DNA of 64,000 nt. It comes from Verrucomicrobiaceae bacterium (GTDB taxonomy: Bacteria; Verrucomicrobiota; Verrucomicrobiia; Verrucomicrobiales; Verrucomicrobiaceae). Under the pieces are notes generated by a model. It searched no databases. It had not been told where the DNA came from and saw only the letters and a list, made by a program, of their open reading frames with translations. How positions within the stretch are numbered: the stretch's first letter is position 1; each line of letters begins with the position of its first letter. Below, piece after piece: positions 46,078 through 54,964 of the stretch. The DNA lies in assembly GCA_016713035.1 (NCBI GenBank), contig JADJPW010000001.1, positions 1,543,262 through 1,607,261 of the forward strand, in the 5' to 3' direction. Position numbers and translations under genes: made by a program.

Positions 46078-46182
46078 GGAGCGCCGAGCAGAGAGCAAAG
46101 AGCCCCAAGCCGCAACCCTGCGCAGGCATTTTCTGGCCTCTCCGCTTGATTTGGGAGCCTCCGCACGGATGAATCGCGCCCC

Positions 46183-47472
46183 ATGTCCACTTTCCGCACC
46201 GTCAAAGGCTTCCGCGACTTCTTCCCCGAAGAATGCGCCCTGCGTAATTACATCGCCGAAACCTGGCGCGTCGTCGCACGCCGTTATGGCTTCGTCGAGT
46301 ATGAGGCACCCGTCGTTGAGAGCACCGATCTCTTCCGCAAGAAAAGCGGCAACGAGATCACCGCGCAGCTCTTCTGCTTCCGCGACAAGGCCGACCGCGA
46401 GATCACGCTGCGCCCGGAAGTGACGCCGTCGCTCGCTCGCATGGCCACTGCACGCCAACGTGACTTCAAGAAGCCCATCAAGTGGTTCCAAATCGGCCCC
46501 TGCTTCCGCTACGAGGAGCCGCAGGAAGGCCGCGGTCGCGAGTTCATCCAGTTCAATGCCGACATCCTCGGCGACAGCGGCCCCGCCACCGCTGCGGAGC
46601 TCATCTCGCTGGCCATCGACACCATGCGCGAGTTCGGCGTCAGTGCCGACGACTTCGTCATCCGCCTCAGCAACCGCGAGATCTGGAATGGCTTCCTGGC
46701 GGAGAAAAACATCGCCGCCGAGCACGCCACCACCTTCCTCAGCATCATCGACAAGATCGAGCGTGCGAAACCCGAGGAGACCGAGAAAAAACTCAGCGAA
46801 ATCGGCCTCACCACCGCCGCCGTGCGTGAGTTCATGACCTCCACGGATGAGAATCACCCCGCCTTCGCCGACTTGAAGGCGAACCTCACCGCACGCGGCC
46901 TTTGGCAGCATGTGCGCATCGATGCCACCATCGTGCGCGGACTCGCCTACTACACCGGCGTTGTCTTTGAGGTCTTTGATCTCAAGCACGGCCTCCGCGC
47001 CCTCGCTGGCGGCGGCACTTACGACAAACTCTGCGCCCTCATCAGCGATGGAAACGTCGATATGCCCGCCGCAGGCTTCGCCATGGGAGATGTCGTGCTC
47101 GGCATCCTGCTCAAGCGCACGCCTGGAGCGCAAATGAAGCTCACCACCGCCTTCCTCGCCGCCAGCAGCATCGACGCCTTCGTCGTCATTGCCGATGAAG
47201 CCCAGCGCCCGCACGCCCTCGCCGCCATCCAGCAGCTCCGCGCCGCCGGCATCCGCATCGATTACCCCTTCGGCTCCCAAAAAGTCGGCAAGCAATTCCA
47301 AGCCGCCGAAGACCGCAAAGCCCGCTTCGCCCTCGTCTTCGGAGCTGAGTATCCCGAGGTCATCGTGAAGAACCTCGTCGCGAGATCACAGAGCTCCGTG
47401 CCCGCCAACAGCATCGTCGAAGAAGTGCTCAAAATGCTCTCAGAACCCGCCATTGGGCCACTGATCGCCTAA
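46183..47472 (+). CDS. hisS: Histidyl-tRNA synthetase
   Basis: 429 residues. Class II motifs: motif 1 near YGFVEYEAPVVESTDLF, motif 2 in KWFQIGPCFRYEEPQEGRGREFIQFNAD (in parts), and the His-specific LVRGLAYYTG-type VRGLAYYTGVVFE and GGGTYDKL. The C-terminal anticodon-binding domain contains FVVIADEAQRPHALAAIQQLRAAG (in parts). It charges tRNA-His. The stop codon TAA (47470-47472) overlaps the first base pairs of a palindromic repeat. Confidence 0.96.
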   Translation: MSTFRTVKGFRDFFPEECALRNYIAETWRVVARRYGFVEYEAPVVESTDLFRKKSGNEITAQLFCFRDKADREITLRPEVTPSLARMATARQRDFKKPIKWFQIGPCFRYEEPQEGRGREFIQFNADILGDSGPATAAELISLAIDTMREFGVSADDFVIRLSNREIWNGFLAEKNIAAEHATTFLSIIDKIERAKPEETEKKLSEIGLTTAAVREFMTSTDENHPAFADLKANLTARGLWQHVRIDATIVRGLAYYTGVVFEVFDLKHGLRALAGGGTYDKLCALISDGNVDMPAAGFAMGDVVLGILLKRTPGAQMKLTTAFLAASSIDAFVVIADEAQRPHALAAIQQLRAAGIRIDYPFGSQKVGKQFQAAEDRKARFALVFGAEYPEVIVKNLVARSQSSVPANSIVEEVLKMLSEPAIGPLIA

Positions 47473-47527
47473 AACGATTTTCAGCCTATAACGACTTTTT
47501 TTGGCCTTATAGGCTGAAAATCGTTTT
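47471..47527. repeat. Palindromic repeat A (perfect 21-bp stem)
   Basis: Left arm 47471-47491 (AAAACGATTTTCAGCCTA...) and right arm 47507-47527 are perfect reverse complements, with a 15-base T-rich loop. It begins inside the hisS stop codon. The core ATTTTCAGCCTATAACG recurs in units B and C. It could serve hisS as a terminator, but its near-identical copies suggest a mobile or recognition sequence. Confidence 0.9.
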
Positions 47528-47531
47528 GGAC

Positions 47532-47579
47532 AAAAATCAGCCTATGAGCTACTTTTTGGGCGTTATAGGCTGAAAATCA
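47532..47579. repeat. Palindromic repeat B (imperfect)
   Basis: AAAAATCAGCCTATGAGC...GTTATAGGCTGAAAATCA. It has the same core as unit A with a degraded left arm. Its right arm runs into the ATG of the ATPase gene (GGCTGAAAATCATG). Confidence 0.85.
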
Positions 47580-48985
47580 TGTTCATCGGACGAGACGAAG
47601 AAATCAACGCGCTACGCGGAGCCATCGAGGCCCGCGCACCGAAGATCGCACTCGTTTATGGCCGTCGGCGCATCGGGAAAACCGCTCTCATCCGCAAGGC
47701 CATCGGCAAACAAACCGCGCTATTCATCGAGGGACTCGAAAACCGGCCTACGCAGGCACAGATCGCGAGCTTTCTCGATCAAGCCTCTCGCCAGCTCCGC
47801 AAAAAACTCCCACAAGCCACGACTTGGCAGACTGCGCTCATGGCATTGAGTGAGGCACTCGAAAAGCGACCGATGGTGATCGTGCTTGATGAGTTTCAAT
47901 GGCTTGCGAACTACCGCAGCGAACTCGTCTCCACGCTCAAAATGGTCTGGGAGAACTACTTGAGCCGCAAACCGGGCCGCACGCTCATCTTATGCGGCTC
48001 CATCGCTTCCTTCATGACCACCAAGGTGCTCAAATCGAGCGCCTTCTACGGCCGCGTGGATGTCACGATTCATCTACAAGGCTTCCGCCTCGCCGAAACG
48101 GCCCGCATGCTACCTAGGCGTGGCTTTGGCGAGATCCTCGATGCGCAGTGCCTCACTGGCGGCGTGCCGAAGTACCTCGAACTCCTGGCCGAGGCTCCAT
48201 CCATCGCCCTCGGCATGGAAAAGCATGCGTTTCGTGCAGACGGCTACTTCATTGAGGAATACGAGCGCATTTTCACCAGCCACTTTGGCGCGGGCGGTGA
48301 GTTTCAGCGCATTATCCGCGCTTTAGCGAGCTCACCCTACGGTCTCGGTCGCCGTGAACTGGCTGCGCAGACAGACATCGCCGAAGGCGGCACCTTCACA
48401 CAACACCTGCACGATCTGGAGGCCGCAGGCTTCATCTCTTCACAGCGCCCTTTCGATAAAGGGCATGAAACGCGGCTGCTGCGCTACCACCTCAGCGATC
48501 CGTGGATCAGCTTCTACCACGCCTTCATGCACACGCGGCTGAAGCAGATCCGCGAAAGAGGTAAACGCGACCTCTACACCACACTGCGCCAAACTGGAGC
48601 CTTCCGCACATGGATGGGCCGCGCCTTTGAGCTCGTCTGCATGCGCCACAGTGATCAAATCGCCCGGCTCATCGGCTTTGAGGCCATCAGTTACGATGTC
48701 GGCCCCTGGTTCCGAGCTCCACGCAAAGGCACCGCAGGTGTGCAAATCGACCTCGCCTATGACCGTGACGACAAAGTCATCACCCTCTGTGAAATGAAGC
48801 GCCAAACAGCGCCACTGGGCCGCAGCGTGATCACCGAGGTCGAGCGAAAGGCGGAACTGCTTCGACAAGAATATCCACGTAGGACGATTCAGCCCGTCTT
48901 GGTCGTGGATGGCCCTATTTCCAAGGAAATCGAAGCCTCTGGCTACTTCTATCGCATCATCCAAGCAGAAGATCTGGTAAAATGA
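47579..48985 (+). CDS. ATPase with C-terminal DUF234/nuclease-like domain
   Basis: 468 residues. MFIGRDEEINALRGAIE is the start typical of archaeal-type (AAA) ATPases. Walker A is YGRRRIGKTALIRKA (27-41), Walker B VIVLDEFQWLANY, followed by LILCGSIASFM (sensor 1). A winged-helix segment (SPYGLGRRELAAQTDI...LEAAGFI) precedes the C-terminal domain. That domain holds VQIDLAYDRDDKVITLCEMKRQ (in parts), with D...ExK spacing as in PD-(D/E)XK nucleases. This is the ATPase_2 + DUF234 design, of unknown function. The ATG lies at the edge of palindrome B, and the TGA (48983-48985) lies inside palindrome C. It resembles a self-contained mobile unit. Confidence 0.85.
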   Translation: MFIGRDEEINALRGAIEARAPKIALVYGRRRIGKTALIRKAIGKQTALFIEGLENRPTQAQIASFLDQASRQLRKKLPQATTWQTALMALSEALEKRPMVIVLDEFQWLANYRSELVSTLKMVWENYLSRKPGRTLILCGSIASFMTTKVLKSSAFYGRVDVTIHLQGFRLAETARMLPRRGFGEILDAQCLTGGVPKYLELLAEAPSIALGMEKHAFRADGYFIEEYERIFTSHFGAGGEFQRIIRALASSPYGLGRRELAAQTDIAEGGTFTQHLHDLEAAGFISSQRPFDKGHETRLLRYHLSDPWISFYHAFMHTRLKQIRERGKRDLYTTLRQTGAFRTWMGRAFELVCMRHSDQIARLIGFEAISYDVGPWFRAPRKGTAGVQIDLAYDRDDKVITLCEMKRQTAPLGRSVITEVERKAELLRQEYPRRTIQPVLVVDGPISKEIEASGYFYRIIQAEDLVK

Positions 48986-49035
48986 TTTTCAGCCTATAAC
49001 GACTTTTTTTAGCGTTATAGGCTGAAAATCGTTTT
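48979..49035. repeat. Palindromic repeat C
   Basis: Arms 48979-49001 and 49013-49035, complementary except for one position, around the loop ACTTTTTTTAG. It is nearly identical to unit A (ATTTTCAGCCTATAACGACTTTTTTT). It contains the ATPase gene's stop codon and separates that gene from the convergent DUF1501 gene. Confidence 0.9.
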
Positions 49036-49066
49036 GTGAAATTGACCGCCTAAATTGAGAAAAACA

Positions 49067-50335
49067 TCACGCAAACACATCCATGATGGGCTTACCTTTG
49101 TCACCGACAGTGAAGGGGCGGTTGGTGGGGGACATGACGACTTCATCAACGGGGAGACCGAGACTCCAGCCGATGGTGCTGAGGAAGTCCTGCACGCTGT
49201 TTTGCTTGTCGGCGACGCTATTGCCCTCTTTGTCGCTGCTGCCGTAGATGAAGCCGCCTTTGACGCCGCCACCGGCGAGGAGGGTGGAGAAGACCTTCGG
49301 GTGGTGGTCGCGGCCGCCGTTGCCGTTGATCTTGGGGCCACGGCCGAATTCGGAGCAGAGGACGACCAGTGTGGTCTCTAGCAGGCCGCGTTGGGAAAGG
49401 TCTTCGAGCAGGGCGGCGAGTGCGGTGTCGAGTTCGGCTCCTTTTTCTTCCAGGCCTTCTTCGATGTTGTTGTGCATGTCCCAGCCGCCGTTGGCGACTT
49501 CGATGTAGCGGATGCCTTTTTCGACGAGGCGGCGTGCGAGCAGGCAGCCTTGGCCGAATTTGTTGCGACCGTATTTTTCTTTTAGGGCATCGGGTTCGTC
49601 CGCGAGCTGAAAGGCCTCCAGATCGGCGCTGGACATGATGGAGACGGTTTTCTCGTAAAACTCGCTGTAGCTCTTCACGGCGGCGGTCTTGAAGCGTTCG
49701 CGGAAGCCGGCGTCGAGCTTGTCGAGCATGGCGAGGCGCTTTTGCATGACCTCAGCACCGGCGTCGCTCTGCGAGTATTGCAGGCCTGCATCAGGGTCGA
49801 GGATGGGCAGTGGGGAGTAGCTGGCGGGGAAGAAACCGTTGCCTGCATTCGGCTGGCGGTTCACGCAGACGCTGGAGGGTAGTGTTTTGTGGCTGGAGCC
49901 TTTGAAGTGCTGTGCCCAGGCGCCGATGTTCGTGTGCTGGATGGTGCCACGCTGCTCATAGCCGCTGCGGATCAAATACTGGCCGCTGGCATGCACGCCC
50001 GTTTTGGAGGTCATGCTGCGGATGATGGACACTTTGTCGGCCTGTTGGGCGAGATTGACCATGGTCCCACCGAGTTGGAAGTCAGCCTTCGTTTTGATCG
50101 GTGCCACAGGGCCTTGAGTGGGGCCGTCTTTGGGGTCCAGCGTGTCGATGTGGGTCATGCCGCCGATCATTTGCAGGAAGATGACGTTTTTGGCCTTTCC
50201 GAAGCCTGGGCCGGCAGTTTCGGCGAAGGACTGGCCGCCCAGGCCATGCAGCACGGTGACGCCGAGGGAGGCTGTGGCCCACTTTTCGCAGAAGGTGCGG
50301 CGGGAGAGGGTGTCGAGTTGGTTTTGGAGGTTCAT
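49067..50335 (-). CDS. DUF1501 secreted protein (twin-arginine-like leader)
   Basis: About 422 residues from ATG at 50335 (MNLQNQLDTLSRRTFCEKWATASLG); the SRRTF leader is a plausible Tat signal. The family pattern is clear: KNVIFLQMIGGMTHIDTLDPK (in parts), RSMTSKTGVHASGQY, VANGGWDMHNNI, VVLCSEFGRGPKINGNGGRDHHPKV (in parts). DUF1501 belongs to the alkaline-phosphatase/sulfatase-like superfamily and is paired with DUF1549/DUF1553 proteins in PVC bacteria, as here. The reaction is unknown. It is downstream of the PSD1 gene, same strand. Confidence 0.92.
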   Translation of the reverse strand: MNLQNQLDTLSRRTFCEKWATASLGVTVLHGLGGQSFAETAGPGFGKAKNVIFLQMIGGMTHIDTLDPKDGPTQGPVAPIKTKADFQLGGTMVNLAQQADKVSIIRSMTSKTGVHASGQYLIRSGYEQRGTIQHTNIGAWAQHFKGSSHKTLPSSVCVNRQPNAGNGFFPASYSPLPILDPDAGLQYSQSDAGAEVMQKRLAMLDKLDAGFRERFKTAAVKSYSEFYEKTVSIMSSADLEAFQLADEPDALKEKYGRNKFGQGCLLARRLVEKGIRYIEVANGGWDMHNNIEEGLEEKGAELDTALAALLEDLSQRGLLETTLVVLCSEFGRGPKINGNGGRDHHPKVFSTLLAGGGVKGGFIYGSSDKEGNSVADKQNSVQDFLSTIGWSLGLPVDEVVMSPTNRPFTVGDKGKPIMDVFA

Positions 50336-50339
50336 GGGG

Positions 50340-50552
50340 TTAGGCGTCTTTGAATGAGGAATGGCAGTTCGAGCATTGAGTCGTATCAGGCGGAATCCAG
50401 TTGCCACACCGGGGGCAGTCTTTGCCCTTCTTGAGATCAGGGCCGTCTGGGGAACTGTTATTGGTGCTAAGCTTGTTCTCATCATCTCGTGAGTCGAAGA
50501 GCTGCATCAATCCCAGGAACCAATAAGTGAGCAGACCAATGACTGTAGCCAA
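50340..50552 (-). CDS. Small zinc-ribbon membrane protein, start uncertain
   Basis: At least 70 residues. DCPRCGNWIPPDTTQCSNCHSSFKDA contains two CxxC knuckles (written in parts: DCPRCGNWIPP, TTQCSNCHSSF). The N-terminal part TVIGLLTYWFLGLMQLF is the second half of a membrane helix. The coding frame continues upstream to the PSD1 stop (RILWFLVITLATVIGLL), with no ATG. Either a rare start is used or the 5' end is damaged. TTG at 50552 would cut the helix. It lies between PSD1 and DUF1501 and is probably co-transcribed with them. Confidence 0.5.
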   Translation of the reverse strand: MATVIGLLTYWFLGLMQLFDSRDDENKLSTNNSSPDGPDLKKGKDCPRCGNWIPPDTTQCSNCHSSFKDA

Positions 50553-50651
50553 AGTGATGACGAGAAACCAAAGGATGCGCTCTTGAGTGTCGACGCTGGC
50601 GCGAGGTTTGTCTGCCGGATGAGCTTCATGTGAGCGCTTTCTGGTTTGGAG

Positions 50652-52737
50652 CTACTCGACGAAGACGAACTCACGCGTGTTAAACAGCACCCAGCTGAGG
50701 TCGCGGGGGGTGAGGCCGTTGCCGAGGGCGGCGACGGAGTCGGCGAGTTCGTCCTGAGTGGGTTTGCGGCTGAAGAAGCTCAGATAAAGGCTTTCGACTT
50801 GCTGCTCGGGTGTTTTTTGGGCGGTGGCGGTTTGGATGACGAGGGAGTCGCTTTGACCGATGACGCGTTGGGCTTCGCCGTTCATGAGCATGAGCACTTG
50901 GGGGATGCTGCCTTCGTCGCTGCTGCTGTCGGCGATCTGGCGGTCGCTCTGGCCGAACATGCGGAGGAAGTGCTGGTCTTTTTCCGGCTGCGGTAGTTCG
51001 CTGGCGCGGGCGAGGACGAGGCCGTTGCGGATGGGCGGTGTGATTTCGACGCTGTCGTCGCCGTCGGTGTTGGCGGCCTGCATGGGGCGCTTCTTTTTGT
51101 TCTTTTTGGGCGCTGATTTGGCTCCGCCATATTGGCGCATGCCTTGAGCGGCTTTGGCGATGTCGGCGACGATGCTTTCTTTGGTGGCGTCTTCGCCGAA
51201 GTTCACTTTCATGACTTTGGAGTAAGTCTCGCCGCGATGGGCGTGGAATTTGTCCACGTCGGCGCCGACGACGAGGGTGGCGCAGGAGTCCCAGGCCTGC
51301 TCGGCGCTCATGCGGCGCAAAACGGGGCCGGGGAAGAGGTAGGGGCCGCCGTCGGCGATGTCGTAGCTGGTGGCTTCCCGCTGATAGGCCTGGGTGTTGT
51401 AGAGCAGGCGTATGAACTGCTTCATGTCGAACTTCAGCCGCACCATCTCACTGGCGAGGTGGTGGAGTAGGGCAGGGTTCACACTGGCGGCGGGGTCGTC
51501 GAGGTCGGTGACGGGTTCTTTGATGCCGATGCCGAAGGCCCGCTTCCACAGGCGATTGGCGATGGTCATGGCAAAGCGCGGATTGTCCGGCGAGGTCATC
51601 CACGTGGCGAACTGGGTGCGGAGGTCTTCTTCGTTTTTGGTCTGGACGCCTTGGTAGGCCTTTTTGGTCTTGTCGTCGCTCCAGGTGACGAGTTTGGGCT
51701 TCACGGGGTCGCCAGGTTTGCCGTCGGTGTATTTGTAGTCGTCGGGGAGTTTGAGGTCGTTTTCGCTGCCGTCGGCGACGGCCATGGCATTGACGCGGAG
51801 GATGTTTTTGGCCTGCTGCTGGAGCCGTTTGTCGTCGATAGACTGGAGCACTTGGCGCATTTCTTTGCCGTTGTAGCCAGCATTGCCGCGTGTGCCGTAG
51901 GTTTCGGTAGCGCCAAAGAAGGCGGCCATTTCATAGAACTGGCGCTGCGTCCAGTCGGCGAAGGGGTGGTCGTGGCACTGGGCGCAGGAGACATTGGCCC
52001 CGAGGAAGGTGCTGAGGGTGAGGCTCAAATTATCGAGCCGCATGCCGGCGTCACGCAGGAGGTAACCGGTGGCACCGTTGTCGAGCAGTTTGCCGTCGGC
52101 GCTCATCATGTTGCGCACCATTTTGTCCCACGGGATGTTGTCGTTGATCTGGCCCTTCAACCAGTCCTGGTAGGTGTAGAAGCGTGCTTTCTGCGCCACG
52201 TCGGCCACGCGGAGCATGTCGGCTAGGTAGTTGAAAAGATGGCTGCGGTAGCCGTCGGAGCCGAGGAGCCTGGTCGATGACCTTGGCCCGCTTCGAAACG
52301 CTGGTGTCGGTGATGAAGGCGAGGGCTTCCTCCCGTGTGGGGATGCGGCCTGCGATGTCGAGATAGACGCGGCGGATGAACTGCTCGTCGCTGGCGAGCG
52401 GATTGGGCTTTTGGCCTGCTTTGGCGAGCACACCATCGACGAAGAGGTCGATGCGTGCGGCGGCCTGGGCGAGATTGGGGTCGGCGGGGATGCCGAGGCC
52501 TTCGGGTTTGAGCTTTTTGGCGGCTTCTTGATCTGCGGCGCTGAGTTTGGTGAGTGGAAGGCGGTGGACGAAGCCGTTGCGGACCTGGAGGAAGATGTTT
52601 TCGCCCTCGATACCGCGGAAGGTGGCCTCGATCTTGCGGCCCTGTGTGTCGGTCCAGGTGCGATAGACCTCATTTTCTGCTCGGAGGCCGCTGGTGAGCA
52701 AGGTGAGGGCGACTAGGGGCAGGATTGTCAATTTCAT
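50652..52737 (-). pseudogene. DUF1549/DUF1553 (PSD1-type) secreted protein with SHD1 domain, one-base frameshift
   Basis: Signal peptide (MKLTILPLVALTLLTSGLRA), SHD1-like module (RTWTDTQGRKIEAT...LPLTKLSAADQEA), then the DUF1549 domain (DEQFIRRVYLDIAGRIPT). The frame breaks at 52266-52272, where the minus strand reads CAGGCTCCTC. CAGCTCCTC would continue as DQLLGSDGYRSHLFN. After it come CAQCHDHPF (a possible haem-binding CxxCH), WTQRQFYEMAAFFG, and the DUF1553 part (NRLWKRAFG, RRMSAEQAWDS, LVLARASELPQPEKDQHFLRMFGQSDR in parts). It is the partner of DUF1501, with unknown activity. One extra G explains the break; the rest is intact. Confidence 0.88.
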
Positions 52738-52942
52738 GGCGTGAGTGGGGCATGAAACGACGAGTCGGCGGGCAAGTTGCGGGAGGTTTCCGCCTGATTG
52801 GGCCTGACGGGGGGCAAAACGCGATGTCGAGGGGGTCTTTGAACAGAAAATGTCCAGTTTTGTCAGTTTTGGATAGCATCATATTTATAATTTCTTTGGA
52901 CATTGTATTCAAATTGTAATAAATTAAGTTCTATTAACCAAC
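52738..52942. promoter_or_regulatory. AT-rich divergent promoter region
   Basis: About 200 bases between the PSD1 gene and the secreted-protein gene at 52943. The part 52840-52930 is strikingly AT-rich against the GC-rich surroundings and ends AATAAATTAAG shortly before the ATG. It probably holds the promoter of the secreted-protein cluster. No specific operator was recognised. Confidence 0.35.
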
Positions 52943-53943
52943 ATGGCCTCTTTTCTCGAATCCCCCTCTGTTTTGCGCCACGGTCGTCTTCCGACGCAAT
53001 TGATCGTATGGGTTTTTACCGCCCTGGGCGCATTTTGGCCGCTAGGGAGTAGCCAGGCTGCGACCTCGAGCATTGTAGGCTTTTACAACTTGGATCTGCC
53101 CTCGGGGAACTCGGCATGGGTGTGTGGATTGGTTACGGCGAATGCCTACGAAGGGGCCGCGGCGACTGTGACGGCCGATGGGGATGGAAAGGCGCTGGTG
53201 CAGTTCTCAGCCCCAGGATGGACGGTGGGGCCTTTAATCAGCATTATGCGGAGCCGCTTTCAGGCGGGGGTGCCGGGCTGGCACTGGATATTCTTTGGAA
53301 TACGGAGGATACGCTGAAACTGGACACGACACCTGCGGAGGCTGGATTGACCAATGGCATGGTCTTTGTGGTGCGGAAGCACACGACGCTGGGTGGCCTG
53401 CTGCCGGATGGCGGTGGATTCACGCCGTTTAGCGATACGATCAGTCTGTTTGGCAGCAATGGGCTGCAAACGACCTATTTTTACAGCAGCTTCTCCAATA
53501 CCTGGATCACCGTGCTGGGGGTGGACTCGACGAATGTGGTGGTGCGGCCTGGACAGGGATTTGTGATACAGGTGGGCACGGCGAAGGCGGTGCTCTTCGG
53601 CAAAGGCGAGGTATGCCATCTGAAGACCACGCCGACACGCATCCGGGCCCATGCGAATGTGCCGAACATCATCGGCGCGATGAATCCGTTGGGGGGGACC
53701 AATACGACGCTGGGAGCACTGGGGATCACGACGAGCTTACAGCCCTTCAATGACTCGCTGGTGACGCTCAATCCAGGCAGCTTGACGCAGACAGGCACTT
53801 ACCTGAGCACCGGCAGTAGTCTGATGAATGTCGGCACGGCCCAGAATGGCGACACCGTGAACGTGAGTGCCGGCACGGGTGTGGTGATCAATGTGAACAC
53901 AGCCAAGAACGTGCAACTGGCCCCAGTGGGCGTAGCCCCCTGA
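52943..53943 (+). pseudogene. Secreted hypothetical protein (possibly TIGR02597-like), frameshifted
   Basis: A signal-like N-terminus (QLIVWVFTALGAFWPLGSSQA) is followed by SSIVGFYNLDLPSGNSAWVCGL. At about 53235-53239 the frame changes. GTGGGGCCTTT lacks one G relative to a reading that continues GAFNQHYAEPLSGGGAGLALDILW. The later part is Gly/Thr/Asn-rich beta-type sequence (VVVRPGQGFVIQVGT, IGAMNPLGGTNTTLGALG), as in paralogous exported proteins of Verrucomicrobiota. No enzyme motif. Either a pseudogene or a homopolymer error. Confidence 0.6.
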
Positions 53944-53974
53944 TGAGAACCCTGCAAAACACACGAGTAAGCCC

Positions 53975-54916
53975 ATGAAACTCTCCTCGATCCTTTTTGG
54001 AATGACGCTGGCGATGACCAGCACCGCACTGCAAGCAGGCACGATCACTCTAAGCAGTGTGGGTGGTGCGAAATTCACGACGAAAAATGGCACCGCGCTG
54101 CCTGCGGGCTGTGCGGTGCGGCTGGGCACCTTTTCATTGCCTGATGAGACGCGTGACGCGGTACTCAATAGCCAGGGCGACTATGCGTGGCTGAAATCGG
54201 TCTTCTCGCCGCTGGCAGAGGGTTTTGTCGGTGCGGGAGCTGCCGACCAGGCGGATGGAGCAGGCTCCGTGCTGCGTGCGAATGGCTTCCCTGCTGCGGG
54301 GGATCTCTTTGGCTCGATCACGAACATCAGCGCGGCGTATTTGCCACCGGGCACGCGGCTGTATGTGTGGGTCTTTAATCATGCTGATCCTGATCAAGCG
54401 ACGCAATGGGGACTCTACACTGCGCCTGAGTGGACGGCACCGCCAGAGCTGGGGAATCGCACGCTCAATACGGGGGCCAGTGTCTCGACGCTCCAGGGTA
54501 GCACCGCCACGGGGCAGCTCCGCCTCATCGATGTGCCAGCGACGTATGGGAACTGGGCTTGGCAGAATTACTCGATCAATGCCCCTGCCACTGTGACGAA
54601 TAATCTGGCCGACCCAGATGGTGATGGAGTGCAAAACATCGCCGAATATGCGTGGCGGCTGAATCCTGCGGCACGCAGCGATCCGCGCACAGAGCTACTG
54701 GCGCAGACTGGTGGTGGCACGGTGACTTTCCGCTTCAAGCGTCCGAAAAATCTGCCCGGCGTGACGGTGGTGGCAGAGTGCTCTGCGGATCTGAAAACGT
54801 GGCAGCCTGCGGCAGCGGCTGTGACTGCCACGGATGCTGATTTTGACACTCTGGAGAGCACCGCCAGCAGCGCCACGCCCTGCTTCTGGCGGGTGCGCTT
54901 TGATACGGCACCGTAA
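53975..54916 (+). CDS. Secreted hypothetical protein with calcium-binding-type repeat
   Basis: 313 residues with a signal peptide (MKLSSILFGMTLAMTSTALQA). A central beta-rich domain (DYAWLKSVFSPLAEGFVGAG, YLPPGTRLYVWVFNHADP) is shared with the next gene (TMLNSLFTPLAEGVLGAG, YLPTGTQLYAWVFNSSSP). Then NLADPDGDGVQNIAEYAW resembles a thrombospondin-type-3/dockerin-like calcium loop. The C-terminus CFWRVRFDTAP resembles the end of the haloperoxidase gene (FYRVRYDAAP). Function unknown; extracellular structural or binding role inferred. Confidence 0.75.
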   Translation: MKLSSILFGMTLAMTSTALQAGTITLSSVGGAKFTTKNGTALPAGCAVRLGTFSLPDETRDAVLNSQGDYAWLKSVFSPLAEGFVGAGAADQADGAGSVLRANGFPAAGDLFGSITNISAAYLPPGTRLYVWVFNHADPDQATQWGLYTAPEWTAPPELGNRTLNTGASVSTLQGSTATGQLRLIDVPATYGNWAWQNYSINAPATVTNNLADPDGDGVQNIAEYAWRLNPAARSDPRTELLAQTGGGTVTFRFKRPKNLPGVTVVAECSADLKTWQPAAAAVTATDADFDTLESTASSATPCFWRVRFDTAP

Positions 54917-54964
54917 TTTTTATTTTCCGCACTTTTCGCCCCAAAAAACATTCCCTGCTCTGAT

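Noticed and set aside
46078..47301. N-terminal half of the 762-codon minus-strand frame in front of recF
   Set aside because: It lies wholly opposite hisS, has Gly/Glu-rich shadow composition and no motif. RecF starts at 46077.
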